Shown here piece by piece: positions 50,886 through 58,831 of a stretch of DNA of 64,000 nucleotides. Made by a program: the position numbers and the translations under genes. Source of the stretch: Bacteroidaceae bacterium (GTDB lineage: Bacteria > Bacteroidota > Bacteroidia > Bacteroidales > Bacteroidaceae). Every line of letters starts with the position of its first letter. Positions within the stretch are counted from its first letter, which is position 1. The stretch lies in contig JAFXTC010000045.1 of NCBI GenBank assembly GCA_017525235.1, positions 1 to 64,000 of the forward strand. The letters run 5' to 3'. The notes beneath the pieces are model-generated. The model had not been told where the DNA came from and made no database searches. It saw nothing but the letters and a program-made list of their open reading frames with translations.

Positions 50886-51800
50886 TTAAGACTCATAATT
50901 TTTAGCTTGTCTTTTTACCTCATTTCTAATTTCCTCACGAAACGAAAGAGGTTTCAGCACTTCCATACTTGCTCCGTGCGAAAGAATCTCTTGGCGGAAA
51001 TCAAATGTCGGCCGTAAGAAATATCTGAAGATGCTCCAATCCTCATGTTGCTCTATCTCTTCCTGGCTGTGATGCAAGGGTAATGATCTGATGTAATCGC
51101 GTTGCATACCCTGCACTTTAATCGTGATAAACTGTGTACGGAACTCTTTGCTGGCAAAAACGCCAAAACTGTCCTTGAAGAATGCTTTCCCGTCAAAGTC
51201 CTCTGGCAACGTGAATGTAGTCTTTGTTAAGCTCAACCTTAGTATTCTGTCAAGGGAATAGACAGCAGGCTCTGCATGATCCGGTGTCAGCATGACCACA
51301 TACCATCTGCGCCTGAATGCTTTCAGACAGTATGGCGCACCTTGCACATTCTTTTTATTGTCTGTTCCGAAATGGCGATATTCAAAATACACACAGACAC
51401 CCTTCTCCATTGCCTTTATCAGTTCTGACAGAATCTTACCACCAACGGGAATCTCATCCAGAAGGATGCGGTTGTGCAGTTTCTTTGAGGACGATAACAG
51501 GTTTCCTATGCTCAGTGTATCCATCAGCCACTGTTGCAAATGTCCTGCTTCAAGTTCTCCCTCGTCATCAATGTAGTAATACCATTGTGAACCAATTTTC
51601 TTGCAGGCAATGAGAACGCCAAACTCTTCAAGCACCTTGTCACGCATGCGGTTAAAGGTGGTACGTGGAATTCCTTCGCCGGTAGTGTTCAGGCTGCAGT
51701 TCCTCCACTCTTCACTTATCTCCTCAAGGGTAATGTGTCTTGCTCTTCTGATAGTGTCGAGAAACCAGACGTACTTTTGAATACTTACGACCTTGCTCAT
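50886..51800 (-). CDS. WYL-domain transcriptional regulator
   Basis: A 304-residue regulator. The N-terminal helix-turn-helix region (about residues 1-80) contains GIPRTTFNRMRDKVLEEFGV. The central WYL domain (about 120-205) reads VCVYFEYRHFGTDNKK, YCLKAFRRRWYVVMLTPD and VYSLDRILRLSLT. The C-terminal WCX domain ends SHGASMEVLKPLSFREEIRN. WYL domains bind small molecules or nucleic acid ends and occur in many carbohydrate and defence regulators. The gene starts inside the stop of the upstream glycosidase-like gene (ATGA overlap), so the two are translationally coupled. Confidence 0.85.
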   Translation of the reverse strand: MSKVVSIQKYVWFLDTIRRARHITLEEISEEWRNCSLNTTGEGIPRTTFNRMRDKVLEEFGVLIACKKIGSQWYYYIDDEGELEAGHLQQWLMDTLSIGNLLSSSKKLHNRILLDEIPVGGKILSELIKAMEKGVCVYFEYRHFGTDNKKNVQGAPYCLKAFRRRWYVVMLTPDHAEPAVYSLDRILRLSLTKTTFTLPEDFDGKAFFKDSFGVFASKEFRTQFITIKVQGMQRDYIRSLPLHHSQEEIEQHEDWSIFRYFLRPTFDFRQEILSHGASMEVLKPLSFREEIRNEVKRQAKNYES

Positions 51801-53755
51801 TCTTCTGTCTCACGAAGTGTTTCCAAACGGAAAGCACAGGGCCAGGCTACCAGCCAGTCGTTCATGCGGTTCTTTTGTATCATAGGAGGAACGCCCTCGC
51901 CCCGACTTTGCGAACACCAGGTTGAACCGTAGAAAGCCTCGTTCTGTGAACCGATAGGACGTATATGTCCGTTTACCATCAGCACACCGTCGCCCACCAA
52001 CTGACAGCTGTTTCGCCAGATTGCCTCTGCCTTCTCACTCCATTGTGAATCATCTGTCAGCTTGGCAAGCTCACGCCAGGCATTCACCCAACGGCAGGCA
52101 AAAGTATCAAAATAATGACGCTGTGTGCTGACACTGGTTGCGCCCAGCGTCTTGTAGCCATATTGTTGAAATGCATCACCTTGGGGATAATTGATGTTGT
52201 AGTGCCAGAGCCATGTGCTCAGGTAGTATGAAACATCAACAGCATCGTTCAGATAGGTGTCGTTTTTTGTTATCTTGTACAACCCCATAGCCGAGGTCAG
52301 CAAAGGATATGCCGATTCTCTGTCGATGCAACGTGTATCCAGTGTACCATCCGTACTGAAACCGTTCTTCTTGAAACCATCTATATAATATATGTACGCG
52401 CGTTGGGCACTCTCCAGATATTTCTTGTCGTTATAGAACTCATAGGCTTTCAGCATAGCGGGTATGATATAGGCACCTACCCCACCTTCACGTTCCACGC
52501 AGCGACCATCCATTGTCCAACCCCGACCGTAGCAACCGTTAGGCTGCTGGTCAGCCAACATAAAGTTGCAGATACCCCATGCGGCACCCAGATAACCGGG
52601 TCTCACCAGACGGAGTCCCTTTACCACAGCATCGGCTTCAAAGAACTGATAAGCAGCTGTACCTAGGTTGCAGGCATCCATGATACAACGACTCTTATTG
52701 ATAACCGCATCATATTGGGTATAGAACAGGCCGTTTGGCAACTGACAGTTATCAGCCCACATGTCTAACGTAGCCATGCCTTGGTCAAGTGAAACATGAT
52801 TGCCCGTCCTGTTAAAATCATGCAGGATGCTTACTGCCAGACTGATGTTCTGTCCCATCCATCCTGCCTCATAACGGTTGCGGGTAGCTTGTTGCCATTC
52901 CCCCTTTTCGTTCAGGTTCAATCCAATAAGGTAACCCATGTAATCGTCATTCTCTATCCACAGCGAATGGTGGCAGAATTCCACGCTCTGCTCCCAGAGT
53001 TTCTTCTCGTCAGGAACTGGCAGTTTCTCAGGTTCTGCCATGAGCCATGCCATATCGAGCATGTGACGATATGCATTATGGTTGGTCTCCTTACGGGCAA
53101 CAATCAGATACAGGGTCAACTTGCGTTCCTCGCCCTTCTTCATATTATAGGTACGTCGCCAGCCTGGAATATATTGGTCCTGTGCGCAGTACGATACCGG
53201 CATCTCCTCTTCTGGCCACAACAGTTGGTGTGTGATGATGTTAGGCTCAGGTTGTATACTGCACGAATAATCATCTTCGGCCTTTTCGGGAACATTGCCA
53301 AAAGTGGCTATGGCAAAGTCCTCACCCTCACTATAGATAGCACCGGGGATAGAGGTTCGTTTATACGAGAAGGTATACCACTGTCTGTCGCGCTTCTCCC
53401 CTTTCGGTTCCAGTCCACGACTTAAATGATTTCCATTATAGGAAACGCCGGGAATCATCCACCATTCAGGTTTTGATACATGCTCGAAGCTGGCTGTAAG
53501 GTGCACGTTGGGAACATCGCGTTTGGCTGTAAATGTCCACGTGATCTCCCACGTGTTCTCACTCACCAGTTCCTTTTCGCACTTCATTTTCACATCCGTA
53601 GGTGCTGTAGCATTAACGGTGCCTATAAGTTTGTTGTCGCCCGAGAGCAGCCACTCATCTTTCCAATGTATATTTTCCAGAAAAGCAACCTGTGCCACCC
53701 CTTCAGTCTGCCACGCAGCAAGGAGTAAAACCAATATAATTTTGATAAATTTCAT
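51797..53755 (-). CDS. exported (alpha/alpha)6-barrel glycosidase-like protein
   Basis: A 652-residue exported protein (signal MKFIKIILVLLLAAWQTEGVAQ). Residues about 22-215 form a beta-sandwich. Residues about 240-640 form a helical region with repeated WxxR/Y patterns (EFCHHSLWIENDDYMGYLIG, AGWMGQNISLAVSILHDFN, GGVGAYIIPAMLKAYEFY, DRESAYPLLTSAMGLYKIT) typical of six-hairpin glycosidases. No family can be named with confidence. It starts directly at the stop of the coiled-coil gene and overlaps the WYL regulator gene, indicating a regulated glycan-degrading operon. Confidence 0.6.
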   Translation of the reverse strand: MKFIKIILVLLLAAWQTEGVAQVAFLENIHWKDEWLLSGDNKLIGTVNATAPTDVKMKCEKELVSENTWEITWTFTAKRDVPNVHLTASFEHVSKPEWWMIPGVSYNGNHLSRGLEPKGEKRDRQWYTFSYKRTSIPGAIYSEGEDFAIATFGNVPEKAEDDYSCSIQPEPNIITHQLLWPEEEMPVSYCAQDQYIPGWRRTYNMKKGEERKLTLYLIVARKETNHNAYRHMLDMAWLMAEPEKLPVPDEKKLWEQSVEFCHHSLWIENDDYMGYLIGLNLNEKGEWQQATRNRYEAGWMGQNISLAVSILHDFNRTGNHVSLDQGMATLDMWADNCQLPNGLFYTQYDAVINKSRCIMDACNLGTAAYQFFEADAVVKGLRLVRPGYLGAAWGICNFMLADQQPNGCYGRGWTMDGRCVEREGGVGAYIIPAMLKAYEFYNDKKYLESAQRAYIYYIDGFKKNGFSTDGTLDTRCIDRESAYPLLTSAMGLYKITKNDTYLNDAVDVSYYLSTWLWHYNINYPQGDAFQQYGYKTLGATSVSTQRHYFDTFACRWVNAWRELAKLTDDSQWSEKAEAIWRNSCQLVGDGVLMVNGHIRPIGSQNEAFYGSTWCSQSRGEGVPPMIQKNRMNDWLVAWPCAFRLETLRETEE

Positions 53756-54592
53756 TTATTCTTCACTTTCTTTTTCTGCCTTTTCCTTAGCCTTTTGTTC
53801 AGCTATGGCTTTGGCACGTTGTTCGCGAATGCTATATTTTTTTTTAGCTTCCTTCTCCTGCTGTTTCAATTCTTTCTGCTTAGCCTTATCCTCGGCTGCT
53901 TGTTCCGGAGTAACCTTAGGCTTTTCTTCCTTCACCTTTTGAGGCTTAGTCTTTTCTATCTTTTCAACAACCTTTTCTTCCTTGGGCTCTTCTTCTGCTT
54001 TTTCTGTACTACTCTCAGCCTTTTTGCCTTCAGCCTTTGCGGCTTTAGCTTTCAGTTTGTCCTCGGCAGCTTTCTCTTTACGGCGCTGTTTCTGTTGTCG
54101 GGCTGATGCACGCAGTTCTGCCCGCTCACGGGCACCACCAGTCTTACTCATAATCTTGGCTCTTTCGGCCTGCTGCTTAGCCTGATTCTTTGCCACCTGT
54201 GCTTTCTGCTTCTGTTCTGCCTCAGCCAGAGCACGTTCTTCCTTGCTCATGTTGGGCTGTTCTTCCTCAATATCCTGCTTCTTGAGTTCTGCAGGAACGT
54301 ATGGTTTGGGTTGGTAGAACTTGCCACTCTTCTGGGCAGCCCTTACACGCTGACGGTCCTTAATGGCCTGGGCACGCGATTTCTCCAGATCGCGCTGCAA
54401 GGTGCGCATTTCCTTGTCTACTGCTTTCTGCGCATCTCTGGCTGCTCTCTGTCTTACCTTCGTATCGGCAATACGTTCCTTCAGGTACTTCTGAATACTA
54501 TCAGCGTTATAGATATTTACCTTGTGCTGTGCATAAGAGGCCATAGAGCCCAACAGCAACATAATCATCAATAAGAATCTTGAACTTTTCAT
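53756..54592 (-). CDS. exported Lys/Glu/Ala-rich coiled-coil protein
   Basis: A 278-residue protein with a signal peptide (MKSSRFLLMIMLLLGSMASYAQ), after which nearly all of the chain is charged and helical (KYLKERIADTKVRQRAARDA, ALAEAEQKQKAQVAKNQ, KEEKVVEKIEKTKPQK). This predicts a long periplasmic coiled coil or an intrinsically disordered linker. No domain is recognised. It lies between the GH130 gene and the six-hairpin gene; its stop abuts the next start. A role as a periplasmic spacer or envelope structural protein is only a guess. Confidence 0.65.
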   Translation of the reverse strand: MKSSRFLLMIMLLLGSMASYAQHKVNIYNADSIQKYLKERIADTKVRQRAARDAQKAVDKEMRTLQRDLEKSRAQAIKDRQRVRAAQKSGKFYQPKPYVPAELKKQDIEEEQPNMSKEERALAEAEQKQKAQVAKNQAKQQAERAKIMSKTGGARERAELRASARQQKQRRKEKAAEDKLKAKAAKAEGKKAESSTEKAEEEPKEEKVVEKIEKTKPQKVKEEKPKVTPEQAAEDKAKQKELKQQEKEAKKKYSIREQRAKAIAEQKAKEKAEKESEE

Positions 54593-54612
54593 AACAATCT
54601 TAATTGTGATTG

Positions 54613-54643
54613 CAAAGTTACGAAAAAACGAGAGAAAAGCGAA
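54613..54643 (-). promoter_or_regulatory. promoter for the coiled-coil operon, tandem-duplicated cassette
   Basis: On the minus strand TAACTTTG (54620-54613) is the -7 element, with a weak TTCG at 54643-54640 as -33. The cassette AAGTTACGAAAAAACGAGAG (54615-54634 plus) recurs as AAAGTTACAAAAAACGAGAG (54699-54718), 84-85 bases upstream, so there are two promoter-like copies. Confidence 0.5.
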
Positions 54644-54759
54644 AGAAAAAGATATTTTTCTTTTCTTTTCCGAGTGATAGTAAGTTCAACCGTAGGTTAA
54701 AGTTACAAAAAACGAGAGAAAAACAAAAATAAACTTCCTTTTTAACTTCAGTAATTATA

Positions 54760-55881
54760 TTAATTCGGATTATAAACTGCAACGCTGACGCGTGAATCGG
54801 CACAGCCGTAATAGAGATACCATTTGCCCTGATAAGGCACAAGCCCCTCTATAAAGACGGTTCCTGCAGGATACTGTCCGCTCTTTTCGAAGTCGGCTTC
54901 GGGAATGAAGAAAGGTTGGTCAAGGCGGTCGAGCAACTTGGTAGGATCCTTGAGCGAGAAAAGTGCCTGACCAGCACAATAGGCATTGGCCGTATAGCGC
55001 TCATCTCTATTCTGACCGCCACTGTTCTTGCCGTTATAAAAAAGCATAATACCTTTCTTGGTCTTGATGGCAGGAGGTCCGCACTCCACCAGGCTGCTGT
55101 CGAAGTACCCCTTGCGGGTATCCATAACATGCAGCAGATTGCCGCTCTTGTCGAGCATAGGTTCCCAGTGTATGAGGTCGGTACTGGTGGCAATGTTGAC
55201 GAAGTTCTCGCCCCAATACATCATATATTTACCATTTATCTTAGCAATTACCTGACGCCCCTTCTTTATCTCCGTAACAATGGAGCCCGACTTTGAGTAT
55301 CCCTTGCTGGTCTGACGGCCAAAAGTGTCTTGAAAAGCATATCCGTGCTTTGTCCAGTGAACAAGGTCACGACTGGTGGCTATGCTCAACTGAGCCGTCT
55401 TGTGGTTCCAACTGGTGTAAGTCATAACATACAGTCCGTCCTCTGTCATACAGACACGCGGGTCTTCACATCCGCCAGGAGCATCCATCTTGGAAAATTC
55501 ATCGTCACCGGGATAAAGCACAGGTGCACCGTGATGCTGAAAGTGTAGTCCGTCTTCGCTAAAAGCATAGCCGATACGCGAAGTACGCGAGCCGATACCC
55601 TGTGCAATATTATCTTCTGCTCGGTAAAGTAAGGCAATACCGCCATTAAAACATGTGGCAGCAGGGTTGAAGGTGTCGCTGTTTTCCCAAGGGATAACAG
55701 CCTTAGTCATAGGACAATAGAAATGGCTAGTTGTATCAGGACTTACAATAGGATTGAGCCCTACTGGGCGTTCAAAACCCAGCCATGCCCACTTCTTCTC
55801 GGCATTAGGCACCTTCTGTGCCTGTAATGCTGTAGCTGCAAAACCCAGAAGAAAAAAGATGAATGGTCGAAAAATTTTCAT
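54760..55881 (-). CDS. exported GH130 mannosidase/phosphorylase family protein
   Basis: A 373-residue protein with a signal peptide (MKIFRPFIFFLLGFAATALQAQ). The five-bladed propeller signature is visible: FNPAATCFNGGIALLYRAED, GGCEDPRVCMTEDGLYVMTY, WHEP-like (LIHWEPMLDKSG) and YLYYGCADSRVSVAVY at the end. GH130 comprises mannoside phosphorylases and beta-1,2-mannosidases. An exported enzyme is more likely a hydrolase acting on mannan-derived oligosaccharides in the periplasm. The Sel1-repeat lipoprotein gene lies 15 bases upstream. Confidence 0.8.
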   Translation of the reverse strand: MKIFRPFIFFLLGFAATALQAQKVPNAEKKWAWLGFERPVGLNPIVSPDTTSHFYCPMTKAVIPWENSDTFNPAATCFNGGIALLYRAEDNIAQGIGSRTSRIGYAFSEDGLHFQHHGAPVLYPGDDEFSKMDAPGGCEDPRVCMTEDGLYVMTYTSWNHKTAQLSIATSRDLVHWTKHGYAFQDTFGRQTSKGYSKSGSIVTEIKKGRQVIAKINGKYMMYWGENFVNIATSTDLIHWEPMLDKSGNLLHVMDTRKGYFDSSLVECGPPAIKTKKGIMLFYNGKNSGGQNRDERYTANAYCAGQALFSLKDPTKLLDRLDQPFFIPEADFEKSGQYPAGTVFIEGLVPYQGKWYLYYGCADSRVSVAVYNPN

Positions 55882-55896
55882 TAGAAATTGTGGTGA

Positions 55897-56865
55897 TTAA
55901 TCATAATCTGTGATGCCCTTGGCTTTCAGATTGGCAATAGCTCCCTCGTCACCTTGTTTGGCACTGAGCTTATACCACTTTATGGCTTCTTCGGTTGACT
56001 GTTCAACACCACTACCGTGCTCGTAACAGTAACCCAAGTTGTTCTGAGCCGTTGCATTGCCTTGCTCTGCAGAAAGACGATACCAGTTCACAGCTTCGCT
56101 TAAAGACTGTTCAACGCCAAGACCTTCGTCGTAACAATATCCCAAGTTGCATTGAGCATCAGCATTACCCTGTTCTGCCGAGAGACGATACCATTTAATG
56201 GCTTCGTCATACGATTTGTCAACACCCTTTCCTTCCTCATAGCATGTACCTAACGCACATTGTGCCTCGGAATTACCCAGGTCAGCAGCCTGACGGTACC
56301 ACTTCACAGCCTCTTCGAACGAACGGGCAACACCCTTGCCCTCCTCGTAGCATGAACCAAGTGTATACTGGCCTACGGGATCGCCCTGCTCAGCAGCCTC
56401 GCGATACCATTTTACAGCCGCAGTCTTGTCTTCCTTTACATATTTGCCCAAAGAATACATCTTACCCAGATAGAGCATCGCATTTTTGTCGCCTTTTTCG
56501 GCACGCGATTTAAATTCAAGGAAACATTGTTTATAGTACTCCATCGCTCTGGTCAGGCTGGCTTCCAAGCCGCGTCCCTCGTCGTGACAAAGTCCCATAT
56601 AATACTGGGCATAAGGGTTTCCCTTCTCAGCCAGAAGCCTATACCACTTTATGGCTTCTGTATAGTCTTGTATCACACCTTCACCCTTATAATACATCTC
56701 TGCAATCTGCAATCCGGCATCCTCGTCGCCTTGCATTGCCTTTTTAACCAATTCCTTATCGTTGGGACAATTATTATCGGGAATTACTATGTTAACAGAC
56801 TTGTTGCCACAAGCCGACAATACCAGACTAAACACAGAGATAGCAATAAATTTAAACTTCTTCAT
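55897..56865 (-). CDS. Sel1-repeat lipoprotein
   Basis: A 322-residue lipoprotein (signal MKKFKFIAISVFSLVLSACG, lipobox Cys at 19) with about seven Sel1 repeats of 36 residues. Typical segments are AIKWYRLLAEKGNPYAQYYM, AVKWYREAAEQGDPVGQYTL and AIKWYRLSAEQGNADAQCNL. Sel1 repeats form helical solenoids that bind proteins and often serve as scaffolds. The start is set at 56865 because the longer frame lacks a signal and crosses the promoter. It leads the GH130 gene by 15 bases. Confidence 0.85.
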   Translation of the reverse strand: MKKFKFIAISVFSLVLSACGNKSVNIVIPDNNCPNDKELVKKAMQGDEDAGLQIAEMYYKGEGVIQDYTEAIKWYRLLAEKGNPYAQYYMGLCHDEGRGLEASLTRAMEYYKQCFLEFKSRAEKGDKNAMLYLGKMYSLGKYVKEDKTAAVKWYREAAEQGDPVGQYTLGSCYEEGKGVARSFEEAVKWYRQAADLGNSEAQCALGTCYEEGKGVDKSYDEAIKWYRLSAEQGNADAQCNLGYCYDEGLGVEQSLSEAVNWYRLSAEQGNATAQNNLGYCYEHGSGVEQSTEEAIKWYKLSAKQGDEGAIANLKAKGITDYD

Positions 56866-56890
56866 GACGGATTTTGTTAGAATTATACGG

Positions 56891-56922
56891 CAAATGTACG
56901 AAGAAAAGAGTAAACGACCAAA
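56891..56922 (-). promoter_or_regulatory. promoter for the Sel1 lipoprotein gene
   Basis: On the minus strand TTTG (56922-56919), a 20-base spacer and TACATTTG (56898-56891). Confidence 0.75.
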
Positions 56923-56945
56923 TTTATATTCAATAAACACAACAA

Positions 56946-56969
56946 GGGCAGGAAAAAAATCTCCTGCCC
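56946..56969 (-). terminator. hairpin terminator after the 228-residue protein gene
   Basis: GGGCAGGA / TCCTGCCC form a perfect eight-pair stem with an eight-base loop, followed on the minus strand by TTGTTGTGTTT. The stop of the upstream gene is 41 bases away. Confidence 0.6.
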
Positions 56970-57009
56970 ATGCCAAATTATATGTTAAATATAGAATTTG
57001 AGAGATGTA

Positions 57010-57696
57010 TCAGAACTTATATGTAATTCTTGCAAAATGTGATGTAGACTTCATGGCTGAATTGTATTCCAGAACATAACCAAGCTGGAAGTGATCCATC
57101 ATTTCAACACCAATACCCCATGACAGACCCAATCCATGGAACTCGGTATCGTAACCCATCCACTTAGCAGCATCACGAGCAGAACCTGTGAGGATACCGC
57201 AGTCATAACCTAATGCCAAGCTAGAGAAACCACGCATTCTGTCTTCCCAGAAACGAGGAGTATAACCGCGGATACCAGTCTTAACACCAATTGTAAGGAA
57301 ACCGGTATTGAATGGGCAGCTGAAGTCGAGGCTAAAGATATCCCATGCAATGTATTTATGGAACTCACGCTCCAATACGATGTTCTCACCAAAACCGCCA
57401 GTACCATGGCAACCACCAATCTTTGACTCAAGCAAAACGGTAGTCAAGGGAGTGAAACCTCCGCTATAGGAAGCAGACTTCTTTGCTGCAGGCTTGCTTG
57501 CAGAAGCCGTTGTTGTAGTAGTCTTAGCAGCAGCAGGCTTTGCAGTGGCGGTAGACTTGGCTGTTGTGGTAGTCTTAGCCTTTGCAGCCGTAGTAGTGGT
57601 AGTGGTCTTTGATTTAGCAGTAGTCTTTGACTGTGCACTAACGTTCATGGCAATTGCCATTGCAAATACCGTGACAAATAACTTTAAATACTTCAT
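57010..57696 (-). CDS. exported protein with Lys/Thr/Ala low-complexity linker and C-terminal barrel-like domain
   Basis: A 228-residue protein. After the signal peptide (MKYLKLFVTVFAMAIAMNVS) comes a 55-residue stretch of K, T, A and S only (KSKTTTTTTAAKAKTTTTAK). A beta-rich domain follows from about residue 80 (GGFTPLTTVLLESKIGG, FLTIGVKTGIRGYTPRF, YVLEYNSAMKSTSHFARITY) ending in phenylalanine, as in outer-membrane barrels. The linker could span peptidoglycan. No family is recognised. Confidence 0.65.
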   Translation of the reverse strand: MKYLKLFVTVFAMAIAMNVSAQSKTTAKSKTTTTTTAAKAKTTTTAKSTATAKPAAAKTTTTTASASKPAAKKSASYSGGFTPLTTVLLESKIGGCHGTGGFGENIVLEREFHKYIAWDIFSLDFSCPFNTGFLTIGVKTGIRGYTPRFWEDRMRGFSSLALGYDCGILTGSARDAAKWMGYDTEFHGLGLSWGIGVEMMDHFQLGYVLEYNSAMKSTSHFARITYKF

Positions 57697-57739
57697 ACTT
57701 TAATTGTTAGAATTAAACAAAATTTTCATTTTCTAAAAG

Positions 57740-57747
57740 CAAAGGTA
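57740..57747 (-). promoter_or_regulatory. -7 element for the KT-rich protein gene
   Basis: TACCTTTG on the minus strand, 44 bases before the start codon. No clear -33 TTTG is present at 19-21 bases. Confidence 0.45.
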
Positions 57748-57810
57748 TACATTATTTCACACTTAACCCCACTCGCATGGTTAATAAATGTTAACAGGGC
57801 GTATTTTCCC

Positions 57811-57876
57811 CATTTAACTCCATTTTAACTCCCATTTTAACTTCCATTTCTTTTAACTTTCCCTTTAACTCCCAAT
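57811..57876. repeat. word-repeat element (CATTTTAACTCC)
   Basis: Tandem CATTTAACTCCATTTTAACT-type words followed by CATTTCTTTTAACTTTCCC variants. It occupies the gap between the small Arg/His-rich protein gene and the KT-rich protein gene and is similar in style to the other word arrays. Confidence 0.6.
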
Positions 57877-57880
57877 TATA

Positions 57881-57910
57881 AAAAAAGGAACACCCCGATA
57901 AGGATGTTCC
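57881..57910 (-). terminator. intrinsic terminator
   Basis: On the minus strand GGAACATCC and GGGTGTTCC form an imperfect stem followed by seven Ts (57887-57881). It lies about 25 bases after the stop of the Arg/His-rich protein gene. Confidence 0.75.
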
Positions 57911-57934
57911 CATAATACGTATGACGGTTATTGA

Positions 57935-58474
57935 TTAGTAGCTCAAAGCAGAAACAAGAGCACCTAATGCTACTGCACCTACAACACCAACTACAGCTGC
58001 TTCGGGAGATATGTGGCAGTGGTGGAAGTGTGCTACGGGATGAACGAAGTAGTAGTCGGGCTCGTAGTATCTGTCGTACCAGTACCAGTCAGAACCACGA
58101 AGGTAACCCCAGCGTCCACCCTTGTAGCGGATGCGTCCCTCCCAACGAGGATCAAAGGAGCGGCCACCTATATATATATGTCGTGCGGGACGGTGCTCAA
58201 CCACTACGTGAGGACGTGCCGATCTGTGAGGACGAGCAACCATACCGTTAGAGCGACCCATATAGTTATGGCGACCCATATCGTGAGAGCGGCCCATATA
58301 GTTATGGCGACCCATATCGTGAGAGCGGCCTACGTCGTTATGACGAGAAGAGCCGTTCATCTCAATGCGGTATCCGTTGCGATTACCACCCCTTCTCCCC
58401 TGAGCATTTGCGTTAACACTTGCCATGCACATCATGGCTGCCATTATCATCATGTAAAAATTGTAGCGTTTCAT
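57935..58474 (-). CDS. small exported Arg/His/Tyr-rich protein with 12-residue tandem repeats
   Basis: A 179-residue protein with a signal peptide (MKRYNFYMMIMAAMMCMASVNANAQ). The N-terminal third contains GRSHDMGRHNYM twice in tandem, encoded by 36-base repeats. The middle has RPHVVVEHRPARHIYIGGR and WGYLRGSDWYWYDRYYEPDY. The end is a hydrophobic glycine-rich helix (AAVVGVVGAVALGALVSAL), which may insert in a membrane. No family is recognised; basic surface-associated proteins of this type exist in Bacteroidota. A -7 element TACCTTTG lies upstream at 58526-58533. Confidence 0.6.
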   Translation of the reverse strand: MKRYNFYMMIMAAMMCMASVNANAQGRRGGNRNGYRIEMNGSSRHNDVGRSHDMGRHNYMGRSHDMGRHNYMGRSNGMVARPHRSARPHVVVEHRPARHIYIGGRSFDPRWEGRIRYKGGRWGYLRGSDWYWYDRYYEPDYYFVHPVAHFHHCHISPEAAVVGVVGAVALGALVSALSY

Positions 58475-58525
58475 AATCGTATCGTTTTAATTGTTTGTAA
58501 ATCCGTTTCTTTTAATTTCACACTG

Positions 58526-58533
58526 CAAAGGTA
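58526..58533 (-). promoter_or_regulatory. -7 element for the Arg/His-rich protein gene
   Basis: TACCTTTG on the minus strand with only a weak T-rich -33. The rest of the 357-base gap up to 58831 has no gene. It contains an inverted repeat TTCCTA/TAGGAA (58585-58603) that may be an operator, and the divergent promoter at 58775. Confidence 0.45.
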
Positions 58534-58774
58534 CGGCATTTACAAAGGGGAAAAAACTGATTATTCCTAAACGCAAAGGGGATTTTCCTAAAGTCAATAG
58601 GAATTGGGGAGTGTCTTACCTTATCATTATATTGTTTTGATCCCAACTTCCGGGTTTTGCAGAGGACAATCCTAAGGGTCGTGGCAGGCAATTTTCTCTT
58701 TCACGGTCGTGAAGTTCTATTTGTCTGACAGGAAAGTCTTCAGTAAAAGCGTAGCAGAAAAGGGGATAAAAAAG

Positions 58775-58804
58775 TTTGAAGTTTGCATTTTTTTTGTATC
58801 TTTG
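58775..58804 (+). promoter_or_regulatory. promoter for the secreted alpha/beta hydrolase
   Basis: TTTG (58775-58778), an 18-base spacer and a perfect TATCTTTG (58797-58804). The start codon is 27 bases downstream. Confidence 0.7.
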
Positions 58805-58831
58805 CAGTCAGAATACAAATAACATTAGCAT

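Noticed and set aside
55469..55881. Interpreting the GH130 protein as GH43
   Set aside because: The segments GGCEDPRV and YYGCADSRVSVAVY match GH130 better than the GH43 acid triad.
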